DNA of 64,000 bases from Halobacteriales archaeon QS_1_68_20 (GTDB taxonomy: Archaea > Halobacteriota > Halobacteria > Halobacteriales > PXRE01): the NCBI GenBank assembly GCA_003021085.1, contig PXRE01000040.1:62001-126000 (forward strand), in the 5' to 3' direction. Positions 18,397 through 25,308 of the stretch are shown here, in pieces (the first letter of the stretch is position 1; each line of letters opens with the position of its first letter). Under the pieces are notes generated by a model. That model was given only the letters and a program-made list of their open reading frames with translations, did not search any database and was not told where the DNA came from. Made by a program: the position numbers and the translations under genes.

Positions 18397-19587
18397 ATGA
18401 GTGAACAATCGTCACCGTTTCAGGAAGGAATCGAGGCCCAGCAGCAGGCCCTCCAGCAGGGCCAGCAGGCGATCCAGCAGGCGTTCAGTTTCCCGCTGGA
18501 GCAGGGCATCCAGCTCCAGCGCAACGGCGTGGAGATGATGCTCAACGCCCTCGACGTGCAGTCGCAGGTCCAAAAGCAGGGGTTCGACCTCGCGAAGTCG
18601 GCCATGCAGACGTACCTCGACACGGTGCAGTCGACGGGGTCGACCATCGAGCGTACCGTCTCCGAGACCTCTCAGCAGGCCGCCCAGGGGCTCCAGGAGA
18701 CGTCCCGGCAGGCGATCCAGGGGATGCAGGAGACCACCCAGCAGGCACAGCAGGGTGCCCAGGAGACCGCCGAACAGATCCAGCAACGCACCCAGCAGGC
18801 CCAGCAACCCGAGACGGTGGAGTTCCAGCCGTCCGAGGGCGGAATCAGCCAGTCCGACGGCGCCCAGGTGGGAATGCAACAGCAGGCCACCCAGCCCTCA
18901 GTCGGCTACGAAGGGTCCGCCGGCCAGGCGCCACAGTCGACCATCCAGCGACCGCAGTCGACCGGCCAGCGACCGGCCGCACAGCGAGGCCAGCAACCCG
19001 CGACCCAGCAGAGCCGACAGGGGGGCCAGCAGAGCCAACCGACGAGCCAGCGGCAGGGCCAGCAGCCGACCGGCCAGCAGTGGGCGGGACGACAGTCGAC
19101 GGGTCAGCAGTTCACCGGAGGCCAGGGCGGCCAGTTCACCGGGGGCCAGGGCGGTCAGCAGTACGGGACCGCCGCCGGGCGTGGGACGGCCGGCCAGGCA
19201 TCGGGTCGACCGGGCCAGTCGTCGACCGGAGGGCAGTCGGTAGGTGGACAGCAGACTCAGCAGGCGACTGGCCAGCAGTCCGCACAGCGAACGGCCGGCC
19301 AGCAGAGCACACAGCCGACGGGGAGCCGGCAGACGGGACAGTGGACCGATAGTCAGCAATCGGGCCAGCGGTCCGGTGGCCAGCAATCGGGTCAGCAGTG
19401 GTGGGGCCAGCAGCCGCAGTACCAGCAGCGTTCCCGCTACGGGTCGGTCTCCCGGCAGTCGACCGGTCGGATCGGGGGATCCGGCGGCCGCACGGGACAG
19501 TCCGGGCGACAGCAGTCTGGCCAGCAGTCGTCGGGCCAGACCGGGGGCCGGCAGGAGGCCGGCTACGAGCGGGAGAGCCGTGAGTAA
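18397..19587 (+). CDS. glutamine-rich prion-like protein with amphipathic N-terminal domain
   Basis: The 396-residue product has two parts. Residues 1-130 form a predicted helical, phasin-like or coiled-coil domain (SPFQEGIEAQQQALQQ, then FPLEQGIQLQRNGVEMMLNA and repeated ETSQQAAQ/ETTQQAQQ units). Residues 135-396 are low-complexity, built of short Q, G, S, T and R blocks such as STGQQ, GGQGGQFTGG and SGQQ, with a few W and Y. By my count Gln is about 28 percent of the protein (about 109 residues). Asp and Glu are scarce in the tail, which is unusual for a halophile. The N-terminal part suggests association with hydrophobic granules or membranes, and the tail looks like a condensate-forming prion-like domain; both are inference. 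The ATG at 18397 is the only good start. Confidence 0.75.
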   Translation: MSEQSSPFQEGIEAQQQALQQGQQAIQQAFSFPLEQGIQLQRNGVEMMLNALDVQSQVQKQGFDLAKSAMQTYLDTVQSTGSTIERTVSETSQQAAQGLQETSRQAIQGMQETTQQAQQGAQETAEQIQQRTQQAQQPETVEFQPSEGGISQSDGAQVGMQQQATQPSVGYEGSAGQAPQSTIQRPQSTGQRPAAQRGQQPATQQSRQGGQQSQPTSQRQGQQPTGQQWAGRQSTGQQFTGGQGGQFTGGQGGQQYGTAAGRGTAGQASGRPGQSSTGGQSVGGQQTQQATGQQSAQRTAGQQSTQPTGSRQTGQWTDSQQSGQRSGGQQSGQQWWGQQPQYQQRSRYGSVSRQSTGRIGGSGGRTGQSGRQQSGQQSSGQTGGRQEAGYERESRE

Positions 19588-19676
19588 GCCGGTCCGCGCT
19601 GGGGTGTCGACAGACGGTGGCCCCCGTCGACGGGAGCGACGCGGGCCGACTGTAGGTCAATCCGCGTGCCTCCCGG

Positions 19677-20270
19677 TCAGTCCGCGTACACGTCACCTCG
19701 GCGCTCGTACTCCATCTCGCGGGCGACCGTTCGGGCGACGGACTCGCCGTAGTCCCGTTCCAGCAGCCACAGCGCCAGGTCGATGCCGGAGGTGACACCG
19801 GCGGCGGTGAGGACTTCGCCGTCGTCCACCACGCGGGCGTCGATGCGCTCGGTCACTTCGGCCAGGTCCTCGTGGGCGACGTGGTGGGTCGTCGCCGGCC
19901 GACCGTCCAGCAGTCCGGCCTCGGCCAGGATCATCGCGCCCGTGCAGACGGACGCGACGGCCGCGCCGTCGTCGTGGCGCTCGGCGACGGCCGCCGGGAT
20001 TTCCCCTTTCTCGACGGCGGTGGCCACGCCACCCTCGCCCGCCGACCATCCCCCGCCGGGGACGACCAGCAGGTCCGGTTGCCCGAGCGTGCCGTCCGGG
20101 ACGACCGTGAGGCCGTGACTGGCGGTGACGGATTCGGTCGGGGCCAGCGTCACCGTCGAGACGGTCAGGTCGGCGCCGTGGCGACGGCCGTTGTCCAGCA
20201 CCTCGTACGGGCCGACGGCGTCCAGTTCGTCGAACCCCTCGAACAGCAGCACCTCGACGTCGGTGGTCAT
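19677..20270 (-). CDS. DJ-1/PfpI family protein (isonitrile hydratase/ThiJ-like)
   Basis: The 197-residue product is a class-I glutamine-amidotransferase-like DJ-1/PfpI protein. It has the FEGFDELDAVGPYEVL start with the conserved Glu/Asp, and the nucleophile elbow ASVCTGAMILAEAGLL with a reactive Cys, as in ThiJ and isonitrile hydratase-type members. Functions in the family range from deglycase and chaperone to isonitrile hydration, so the exact role is open. The ATG at 20270 starts directly at the first beta strand (TTDVEVLLFEGF). The gap from 19588 to 19676 holds nothing visible. Confidence 0.85.
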   Translation of the reverse strand: MTTDVEVLLFEGFDELDAVGPYEVLDNGRRHGADLTVSTVTLAPTESVTASHGLTVVPDGTLGQPDLLVVPGGGWSAGEGGVATAVEKGEIPAAVAERHDDGAAVASVCTGAMILAEAGLLDGRPATTHHVAHEDLAEVTERIDARVVDDGEVLTAAGVTSGIDLALWLLERDYGESVARTVAREMEYERRGDVYAD

Positions 20271-20361
20271 GGGCGGATCCAGGGGGTTCCGCGACAAAAC
20301 GCTTCGCCTGGGGTACCTGCCTTGCGGGTCCTTGCCCACCGAACCCCTGACCCCAGGGCCC

Positions 20362-20800
20362 TCACTCCCGGTCGGCGAAGAAGCCGAACTCGTCGCCCGA
20401 CCGGTCGACGTACTCCTCCAGTCTGGCGTTGACGGCGTGGGCCAGGTCGTCCAGTTCCTCCTCGACGCGCTCGGCGGCGTGGTCGTCGTGGTCGCCGGGC
20501 AGCGAGCCGACGGTCGGCGAGCGATAGCCGACGTCGCCGCTGGCCGGTTCCCAGTAGAAGTCCAGCGCCTCGACCAGTCCGGCCTCGCGGGCCGCCTCGA
20601 ACTCCACCTCGTCGAGGTCGGTGTGGGCCGCCCACTCGTCGAAGCCGTTCGCCCAGGCGCCCTCTTCGAGGAACGACGCCAGTTCCTCGCGGCGCTGGTC
20701 GTCGCTGGGATCGTCCAGTTCCTCGACGGCCTCGTAGTCCCCCGGTTGCTGTGGCCCCCCCCAGCGGCGGCGGGTTCGGGGGTTCGACGTCCAGTCCCAT
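20362..20800 (-). pseudogene. small acidic protein gene, frameshifted at a G8 tract
   Basis: Good coding sequence (GDYEAVEELDDPSDDQRREELASFLEEGAWANGFDEW ... FGFFADRE, split here for length) runs from about 20745 to the stop at 20362. A start codon ATG at 20800 gives MGLDVEPPNPPPLGG. The two parts are in different frames, joined across eight consecutive G bases (minus strand; C8 at 20755-20762 on the plus strand). Seven G would restore one frame of about 146 codons. The locus is thus either phase-variable, mutated or mis-sequenced. Downstream of the tract a GTG at 20607 could still give an 81-residue product. The protein family is not recognised; residues are strongly acidic. Confidence 0.6.
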
Positions 20801-20873
20801 CCGACTGCTGGTGTACGTTGTGTTGCTGAACGTCATGCGGCGGCGGGTCCGGGGGTTCGACGTCCAGTCCCAT
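20764..20873 (-). repeat. direct repeat duplicating the start of the frameshifted gene
   Basis: The 37 bases at 20764-20800 and 20837-20873 differ at one position. Each contains an ATG and codes for MGLDVEPP(N/D)PPP. The offset is 73 bases, not a multiple of three, so the upstream copy reads a nonsense frame. This is a local duplication of the 5' end of the gene. Confidence 0.8.
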
Positions 20874-20957
20874 AGTGGTGGTAGGGGCTGGTAGGCCGAG
20901 GCTCGTTCCCCGGTCGAGAACGGTCCGCCGGGCTACCGCGCCGCTGTCGCGTTGCGG

Positions 20958-21131
20958 TCGCAGAAAGACGCCGGGACTGGGATTTGAACCCGGAGGAAGA
21001 CGGTCCGGGCTTCCGTTGTGTCTCCGACGGACGGGTCCGGGCTGCGACTTCCAGGGGTTCAAATCCCAGCGGCCGCTTCGCTCGTCGCGTCCGTTCCTCG
21101 CAGAAAGACGCCGGGACTGGGATTTGAACCC
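20958..21131 (-). repeat. duplicated 3' end of tRNA-Ser, 34 bases, 140 bases apart
   Basis: Positions 20958-20991 and 21098-21131 are identical over 34 bases. The right copy covers the T-arm, acceptor 3' strand and 3' flank of the tRNA-Ser gene; the left copy has only these parts. A third T-arm-like sequence (GGGTTCAAATCCCA) lies in the opposite orientation at 21055-21068. Duplication of a tRNA 3' end is the usual footprint of tRNA-targeting integrative elements; here only 106 bases separate the copies, so it would be a scar (inference). Confidence 0.75.
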
Positions 21132-21190
21132 AGAACCCCGTAAGGGGACACGCTTTCCAGGCGTGCGCTTTGCCATTCGGCCATCCCGGC
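21110..21190 (-). tRNA. tRNA-Ser (anticodon GGA)
   Basis: An 81-base class-II tRNA folds with acceptor strands GCCGGGA and TCCCGGC, anticodon stem CACGC/GCGTG around loop CTGGAAA (anticodon GGA, reading UCC/UCU), a long variable arm with CCCC/GGGG stem, and the T-arm CTGGGTTCAAATCCCAG. CCA is not encoded. Its 3' end is duplicated nearby at 20958-20991. Confidence 0.95.
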
Positions 21191-21219
21191 ACGCACGATT
21201 TCGTACGCCGGTCCGGCGC

Positions 21220-21444
21220 TTAAACCCTTTCGTCTCGGTCCGCCCCGCGGAGGCGCTCGCGCAACCACCCTTCGGCGGCGTAGGTCAGCCCCGCCGCCAC
21301 GACGCCCACGATGGCCGCGACGGCGAGTTTCGTGGCGAAGCCGACCGGCACCGACCGGAGCAGTTCGTACCCCTGCACGAGCACGAGGAACGTCATCGCG
21401 CCCACGAGCCCCCACAGGAGGCTGGTGCGGGTGCGGGCGTCCAT
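21220..21444 (-). CDS. small two-helix membrane protein downstream of ridA
   Basis: The 74-residue product has two hydrophobic segments, about residues 8-30 (LLWGLVGAMTFLVLVQGYELL) and 35-57 (FATKLAVAAIVGVVAAGLTYA), followed by a charged tail. The ATG overlaps the TGA of ridA by one base, so both genes are translated from one mRNA. The family is unknown to me, but the tight linkage to ridA points to a conserved pair. Confidence 0.7.
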   Translation of the reverse strand: MDARTRTSLLWGLVGAMTFLVLVQGYELLRSVPVGFATKLAVAAIVGVVAAGLTYAAEGWLRERLRGADRDERV

Positions 21445-21824
21445 CAGGACAACGAGGCGATGGCCTCGATCTCGACGCCGACGCCCTTCGGGAGGTTGGC
21501 CACCTCTACGGCGCTGCGGGCCGGCGGGTTGTCCACGAAGTACTCCTTGTAGGCCTCGTTCATCGTCTCGAAGTTCTCGATGTCGTCGAGGAAGACGGTT
21601 ACCTTCAGGACGTCCTGTATCGTCGCGCCCTCCCCATCCAGGATGGCCTGGACGTTCTCCAGGGCCTGCCGCGTCTGGACGTCGATGGACTCGTCGTCCA
21701 GCAACTCGCCGTCCGGCGTCATCGGGATCTGGCCCGCCGTGAACAGGACGTCCCCGTCCGTGGTCGCCTGGCTGTACGCACCGACCGCCTCCGGCGCGTC
21801 GGGCGTGCTGATGATTCGCTTCAT
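21444..21824 (-). CDS. ridA: RidA family enamine/imine deaminase
   Basis: RidA hydrolyses reactive 2-aminoacrylate and related enamines formed by PLP enzymes such as threonine deaminase. The 126-residue product has the family start ISTPDAPEAVGAYSQA, the LFTAGQIP strand, and the closing NPPARSAVEVANLPKG containing the arginine that binds the substrate carboxylate. The ATG at 21824 is the only start near the family N-terminus. An ilvA gene lies in the same window, consistent with but not proof of a link. It shares a symmetrical divergent promoter with the non-coding region to its right. Confidence 0.95.
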   Translation of the reverse strand: MKRIISTPDAPEAVGAYSQATTDGDVLFTAGQIPMTPDGELLDDESIDVQTRQALENVQAILDGEGATIQDVLKVTVFLDDIENFETMNEAYKEYFVDNPPARSAVEVANLPKGVGVEIEAIASLS

Positions 21825-21917
21825 GCGTACGTCGTCGGCGGGACGCCTCTTAAACGTACGCGGACTCGTCGTACCTTGCTCGCCGTGTGACGCGTGCTCT
21901 TCGTGTCGGGGTCGTCC

Positions 21918-21946
21918 ATTTATATAGGCGCCGTGATTATATAAAT
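21918..21946. promoter_or_regulatory. symmetrical divergent promoter, ridA and RNA region
   Basis: ATTTATATA (21918-21926) and TATATAAAT (21938-21946) form a perfect 9-base inverted repeat. Each half is a TATA box in its own direction: leftward for ridA (ATG at 21824) and rightward for the structured region beginning about 21970. The symmetry would let one factor cover both boxes. Confidence 0.6.
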
Positions 21947-22039
21947 GTCTTGAAGAAAGCGGGGAGAGGCGGTCGAATCGGGCTTATAAGTCGTTTCTCG
22001 CGTGTTCTCTGTCGGTGGTAACTTGGACGGCAACACGCA

Positions 22040-22256
22040 GAAAGCCCGCGGTCCCTTTCAGTCCCACCCGACAGCTCGCCGCAAACGAGTAACGCAGGCG
22101 GTTGGGGAGGGGAAGGCCTGCTGTGGGCGGGAATGAAAGGGCCGGGCGGCTTCGGGAACCCGGACGACGCAAGCACCGCAATGAAGAAGCGAGCGAAGCG
22201 AGCCACTGAATGAGGCGCGCAGCGAGGCCCGGGACCGAAGCCGCCCGAGGGCTTTC
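22040..22256 (+). ncRNA. candidate structured RNA with three-way junction
   Basis: No protein-like frame is convincing in 21950-22334, but the sequence pairs strongly. An outer helix joins GAAAGCCC (22040-22047) with GGGCTTTC (22249-22256). A second helix joins 22053-22075 with 22120-22141 (CCCTTTCA with TGAAAGGG at its base). A third joins GGGCGGCTTCGG (22144-22155) with CCGAAGCCGCCC (22235-22246), 12 perfect pairs. Together they make a three-way junction. The loop of helix two carries the motif CGAGTAACGCAGGCGGTTGG, shared with repeats near 37.6 and 40.2 kb. A TATA box sits about 90 bases upstream on the plus strand. It lacks the RNase P and SRP signature sequences. Identity unknown; it could also be a mobile-element-derived end. 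Confidence 0.6.
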
Positions 22257-22366
22257 GACGTAGTGGCAGAGGAAGACGCATTGGAGCATGATCCGGACCC
22301 CCCAATCGTCCAGCCAACGATCCCCATAGCAGACCTATTTTAGTCGCCCCGACCGTACGCCGCCAC

Positions 22367-22981
22367 ATGGGACTGTTCGACCGCCTCAGGGGCGTGCTCG
22401 GCACGGCGGCGGAGGCGGACGCCACCCGGGACGCCGACCCGGAGGACCTGTTCGGCATGAGCACCGGCTACGTCACGATGGCGGCGGACCTCGACTACGA
22501 CTCCGCGGGCGAGGCGGCGCTGTGTTTCTCCGGGGTCGACAGCACCGACTTCAAGGACACCGTCGAGGAGGTCCAGGACATCCTCGACGTCGGCAAGGTC
22601 GAGACCGGGACCGACGCCTCCCTGTACGAGGACAGCAAGGGCTACGAGTGGGTCGTCCTCGAAGACGACGACGTCGAGGACCTGGTCACCTCCATCCACT
22701 TCGCCGCGGATACGTTCATCGAACGCGGCTACGGCTCCCGCCTGCTGGCCGCGCTGTTCGCCTTCGAGCGGCCCGACCGGGCGGACCGCTACGTCTACTG
22801 GATCTACTCCTTCCGGCGCGGCGCGTACTACCCCTTCGCGCCGGAACCCGACCACGAACGGGACTCCCGGACGGAGTTCAAACTCCAGAGCGTCCTCGAC
22901 GGCGAACTCGACCTCGAAGACGACAAGGAGTACTGGTACCCGCTGTGGCCCGACCGACCGGACCGCTTCCCCTGGGAGTGA
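22367..22981 (+). CDS. pspAB: PspA-associated protein PspAB
   Basis: The 204-residue product matches, from memory, the haloarchaeal PspA-associated protein PspAB: MGLFDRLRGVLGT start, GMSTGYVTMAADLDY, and the C-terminal KEYWYPLWPDRPDRFPWE. It is soluble and acidic, with no membrane segment or obvious catalytic motif. The family is thought to work with PspA in membrane-stress response; no pspA is in this window. A TATA-like CTATTTTAG at 22335-22343 lies about 25 bases before the ATG, so the transcript is probably leaderless and separate from the RNA region upstream. Confidence 0.8.
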   Translation: MGLFDRLRGVLGTAAEADATRDADPEDLFGMSTGYVTMAADLDYDSAGEAALCFSGVDSTDFKDTVEEVQDILDVGKVETGTDASLYEDSKGYEWVVLEDDDVEDLVTSIHFAADTFIERGYGSRLLAALFAFERPDRADRYVYWIYSFRRGAYYPFAPEPDHERDSRTEFKLQSVLDGELDLEDDKEYWYPLWPDRPDRFPWE

Positions 22982-23189
22982 CGGGCGGTCGAACTGCCCG
23001 TCGCACGGGCGAACGGCCCGGATCGTTCGCCGCTGTCCCCGGAAAATAGATCCTGATGGCCCCCACGATGCGGATCCGCCCGTTTCCGGCAGCGCCCAGG
23101 GAGTGCCTCTGACGGATAAGTGTATTAGGCTATATATGAATAAATATACCTAAACGCGATTCAAATTGCCGGTAGTTTGCGGCGGCCGG

Positions 23190-23400
23190 CCGCCCGTCGC
23201 TGGCCGCCCCCACACTCACTGCCTCTCACCGCCCGCCCACTCACCGTCGCACACCGCACCCCCACTCGGCGCCCCCTCACCGCCCATCGACTCACCCTCC
23301 CACACCGCACGCCTACGCACTGCTCTACGTCCAGTTCCGAAATACCTCCGCCACCGCCGACGGTCCACCCCGCCCCCTTCCTGCGTTTTCACTTTCACCT
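23190..23400 (+). other. C-rich, G-poor stretch upstream of radA
   Basis: In the 464-base gap between pspAB and radA, the plus strand from 23221 to 23400 is about 54 percent C and 14 percent G by my count, with repeated CTCACCG and CACACCGC words. No convincing frame is present. An AT-rich block (TATATATGAATAAATATACC near 23131-23150) precedes it and could be a distal promoter; a nearer TATA-like CTTTATGT at 23415-23422 is about 25 bases before the radA ATG. Confidence 0.6.
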
Positions 23401-23445
23401 CCCTGTTAACGAGACTTTATGTACCGGGGGGAACAAGCGACGCCC

Positions 23446-24480
23446 ATGGCGAGTGATGCAGATCTCGAGAACCTTCCGGGCGTCGGACCGGCAACCGCAG
23501 AGAAGCTCCGCGACGCGGGCTTCGACTCCTTCCAGGGACTCGCGGTAGCCAGCCCCGGCGAACTGTCCAACACCGCGGACGTCGGCGAGTCGACGGCGGC
23601 CGACATCATCCAGGCCGCCCGCGAGCACGCGGACGTCGGCGGCTTCGAGAGCGGCGCCCAGGTGCTGGAGCGCCGCGAACAGATCGGCAAGCTCTCCTGG
23701 GGCGTCGACGAGGTCGACGAACTGCTCGGCGGCGGCGTCGAGACCCAGTCGATCACCGAGGTGTACGGCGAGTTCGGCTCCGGCAAGTCCCAGGTCACCC
23801 ACCAGCTCTGCGTGAGCGTCCAGCTCCCCGAGGAGCACGGCGGCCTCCACGGCGCCGCCATGTTCATCGACAGCGAAGACACGTTCCGCCCCGAGCGCAT
23901 CGACGACATGGTGCGGGGCCTCCCCGACGAGGCCATCGAGGCGACGATGGAGGACCGCGAAATCGAGGGCGAACCCGGCGACGAGGACGCCATGCAGGAA
24001 CTCGTCGAGGACTTCCTCGACAAGATCCACGTGGCGAAGGCGTTCAACTCCAACCACCAGATCCTCCTGGCGGAGAAGGCACGGGACCTCGCCAGCGAGA
24101 CCCAGGACGACGACTACCCGATCCGCCTGCTGAACGTCGACTCGCTGACCGCGCACTTCCGGGCGGAGTACGTCGGCCGTGGCGAACTGGCCGACCGACA
24201 GCAGAAGCTCAACAAGCACCTCCACGACCTGATGCGGATCGGTGACCTCCACAACACGGCCGTCCTCGTCACCAACCAGGTCTCGGCCAACCCCGACGCC
24301 TTCTTCGGCGACCCGACCCAGCCCATCGGCGGCAACATCCTCGGGCACACCTCCACCTTCCGGCTGTACCTCCGCAAGTCCAAGGGCGACAAGCGCATCG
24401 TCCGGATGGTCGACGCCCCGAACCTGCCGGACGGCGAGTCGGTCATGCGGATCACCGAGAACGGCCTGGAACCCGAGTAG
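23446..24480 (+). CDS. radA: DNA repair and recombination protein RadA
   Basis: RadA is the archaeal RecA/Rad51 recombinase that forms filaments on single-stranded DNA and catalyses strand exchange. The 344-residue product has the N-terminal helix-hairpin-helix domain ([20 protein letters not shown]), Walker [10 protein letters not shown] near residue 105, Walker B in [15 protein letters not shown], the L1/L2 DNA-binding loops and the C-terminal [17 protein letters not shown]. No intein is present. The ATG at 23446 starts at the family N-terminus ([11 protein letters not shown]); an in-frame ATG nine codons earlier overlaps the probable TATA box. Confidence 0.97.
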   Translation: MASDADLENLPGVGPATAEKLRDAGFDSFQGLAVASPGELSNTADVGESTAADIIQAAREHADVGGFESGAQVLERREQIGKLSWGVDEVDELLGGGVETQSITEVYGEFGSGKSQVTHQLCVSVQLPEEHGGLHGAAMFIDSEDTFRPERIDDMVRGLPDEAIEATMEDREIEGEPGDEDAMQELVEDFLDKIHVAKAFNSNHQILLAEKARDLASETQDDDYPIRLLNVDSLTAHFRAEYVGRGELADRQQKLNKHLHDLMRIGDLHNTAVLVTNQVSANPDAFFGDPTQPIGGNILGHTSTFRLYLRKSKGDKRIVRMVDAPNLPDGESVMRITENGLEPE

Positions 24481-24526
24481 TCCGCCACGCCCGCCACGGC
24501 GGCCTGTCGAAGCGGCCCGCCTCCCG

Positions 24527-25201
24527 CTACTCGGCCGTGACGCCCGCCTCCTGCCGAGTCGCGCCCACGAACCGTTTGTATCCGGATTCGCCCGCCCCGG
24601 AGAGACGGTAGTTGGCGAAGAGGACGCCGCTGGTCGTGAGGTAGCCCTTCCGTTCGAGGACCCGCAGGTGAGCGGTGACCTCGGTCGTCCGCAGGCCGAG
24701 TTCCTCGGCGATCTCGCCGGTGTCGTGGCCCGACTCGGACTCCCCGAGGAGTTCGAGCACGTCGAGCGCCGTGGCGGTGACGTACTCCCCGTCCACCTCG
24801 ACGAGGTCCGCCGGATCGTGTTCGGCCAGGGCCCGGTTGCCGGCGTCGGTCAGCGCGAGGTCGAACATGCCTCGTCCCCGGTAGCCCCTCCGCCGGACGA
24901 GACCCTCACGTTCGAGCGTCTCGACGACGTCGTTGACCTGGGTGCCGTCGACGCCGAGGGCCTCGATCAGGTCGCTGTACCGTGACGCGCCGGTGGCGAC
25001 GAACGTCAACACGAGGAGTTCGTCCCCGTCGAGGTCGTTCGGTCCGCCGTCGGTCGCGGCGGGTTGCCAGTCGGACTTCGCGTAGTACTTCGGCTCTGTG
25101 AAGGGGGTCACGACCACGAGCGAACCCACCACGACGAGGATCGTCGGCCAGATCTGGTGGACCGGGGGGTACACCTGGAACACCGGCCAGACGACCGCCA
25201 C
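24527..25201 (-). CDS. membrane segment plus tandem winged-helix domains; transporter-tail fusion
   Basis: The 224-residue frame begins inside a hydrophobic segment (LVAAVLGGVVAVVWPVFQ, continued upstream of the GTG at 25201) and has a second one, IWPTILVVVGSLVVVTPFTEP. This looks like the last helices of a sodium:solute symporter. Two winged-helix units follow: residues 60-125 (LTFVATGASRYSDLIEALG ... LTDAGNRAL) and 140-205 (TGEIAEELGLRTTEVTAHLRVLERKGYLT). It stands directly downstream of the truncated symporter gene on the same strand, so it is best read as the C-terminal part of a once larger symporter-wHTH protein, cut off by the insertion at 25222-25308. Whether it is now translated is unclear. 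Confidence 0.55.
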   Translation of the reverse strand: MAVVWPVFQVYPPVHQIWPTILVVVGSLVVVTPFTEPKYYAKSDWQPAATDGGPNDLDGDELLVLTFVATGASRYSDLIEALGVDGTQVNDVVETLEREGLVRRRGYRGRGMFDLALTDAGNRALAEHDPADLVEVDGEYVTATALDVLELLGESESGHDTGEIAEELGLRTTEVTAHLRVLERKGYLTTSGVLFANYRLSGAGESGYKRFVGATRQEAGVTAE

Positions 25202-25221
25202 GACGCCCCCCAGGACGGCCG

Positions 25222-25308
25222 CGACGAGCCGCCGAACTGGTCGACCGGGACTACAGGGAGGTCCACCGCAACCTGTCGGAACTCGCTGACGTCGGCGTGA
25301 TCGACTTC
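25222..25308 (+). pseudogene. fragment of HVO_A0114-type wHTH regulator, antisense in symporter
   Basis: On the plus strand, about 29 codons read RRAAELVDRDYREVHRNLSE and then LADVGVIDFES, a clear match to the recognition-helix region of HVO_A0114-type (TumA-like antitoxin/regulator) proteins. No start or end of that gene is present. The fragment lies exactly where the minus-strand symporter frame loses family similarity (after LLAGAL), so a short piece of a foreign regulator gene has replaced part of the transporter gene. Confidence 0.7.

Noticed and set aside
19677-21176. A 499-codon open frame including the PfpI gene
   Set aside because: The part upstream of 20270 is repetitive, crosses the frameshifted gene and tRNA region and has no family similarity.
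22040-22256. RNase P RNA or SRP 7S RNA
   Set aside because: The conserved GAGGAAAGTCC-type and SRP Alu/S-domain signatures are not present.
23190-23400. Possible CRISPR-like array from repeated CTCACCG words
   Set aside because: Words are 6-8 bases with irregular spacing; no repeats of 24 or more bases, no spacers and no cas genes.
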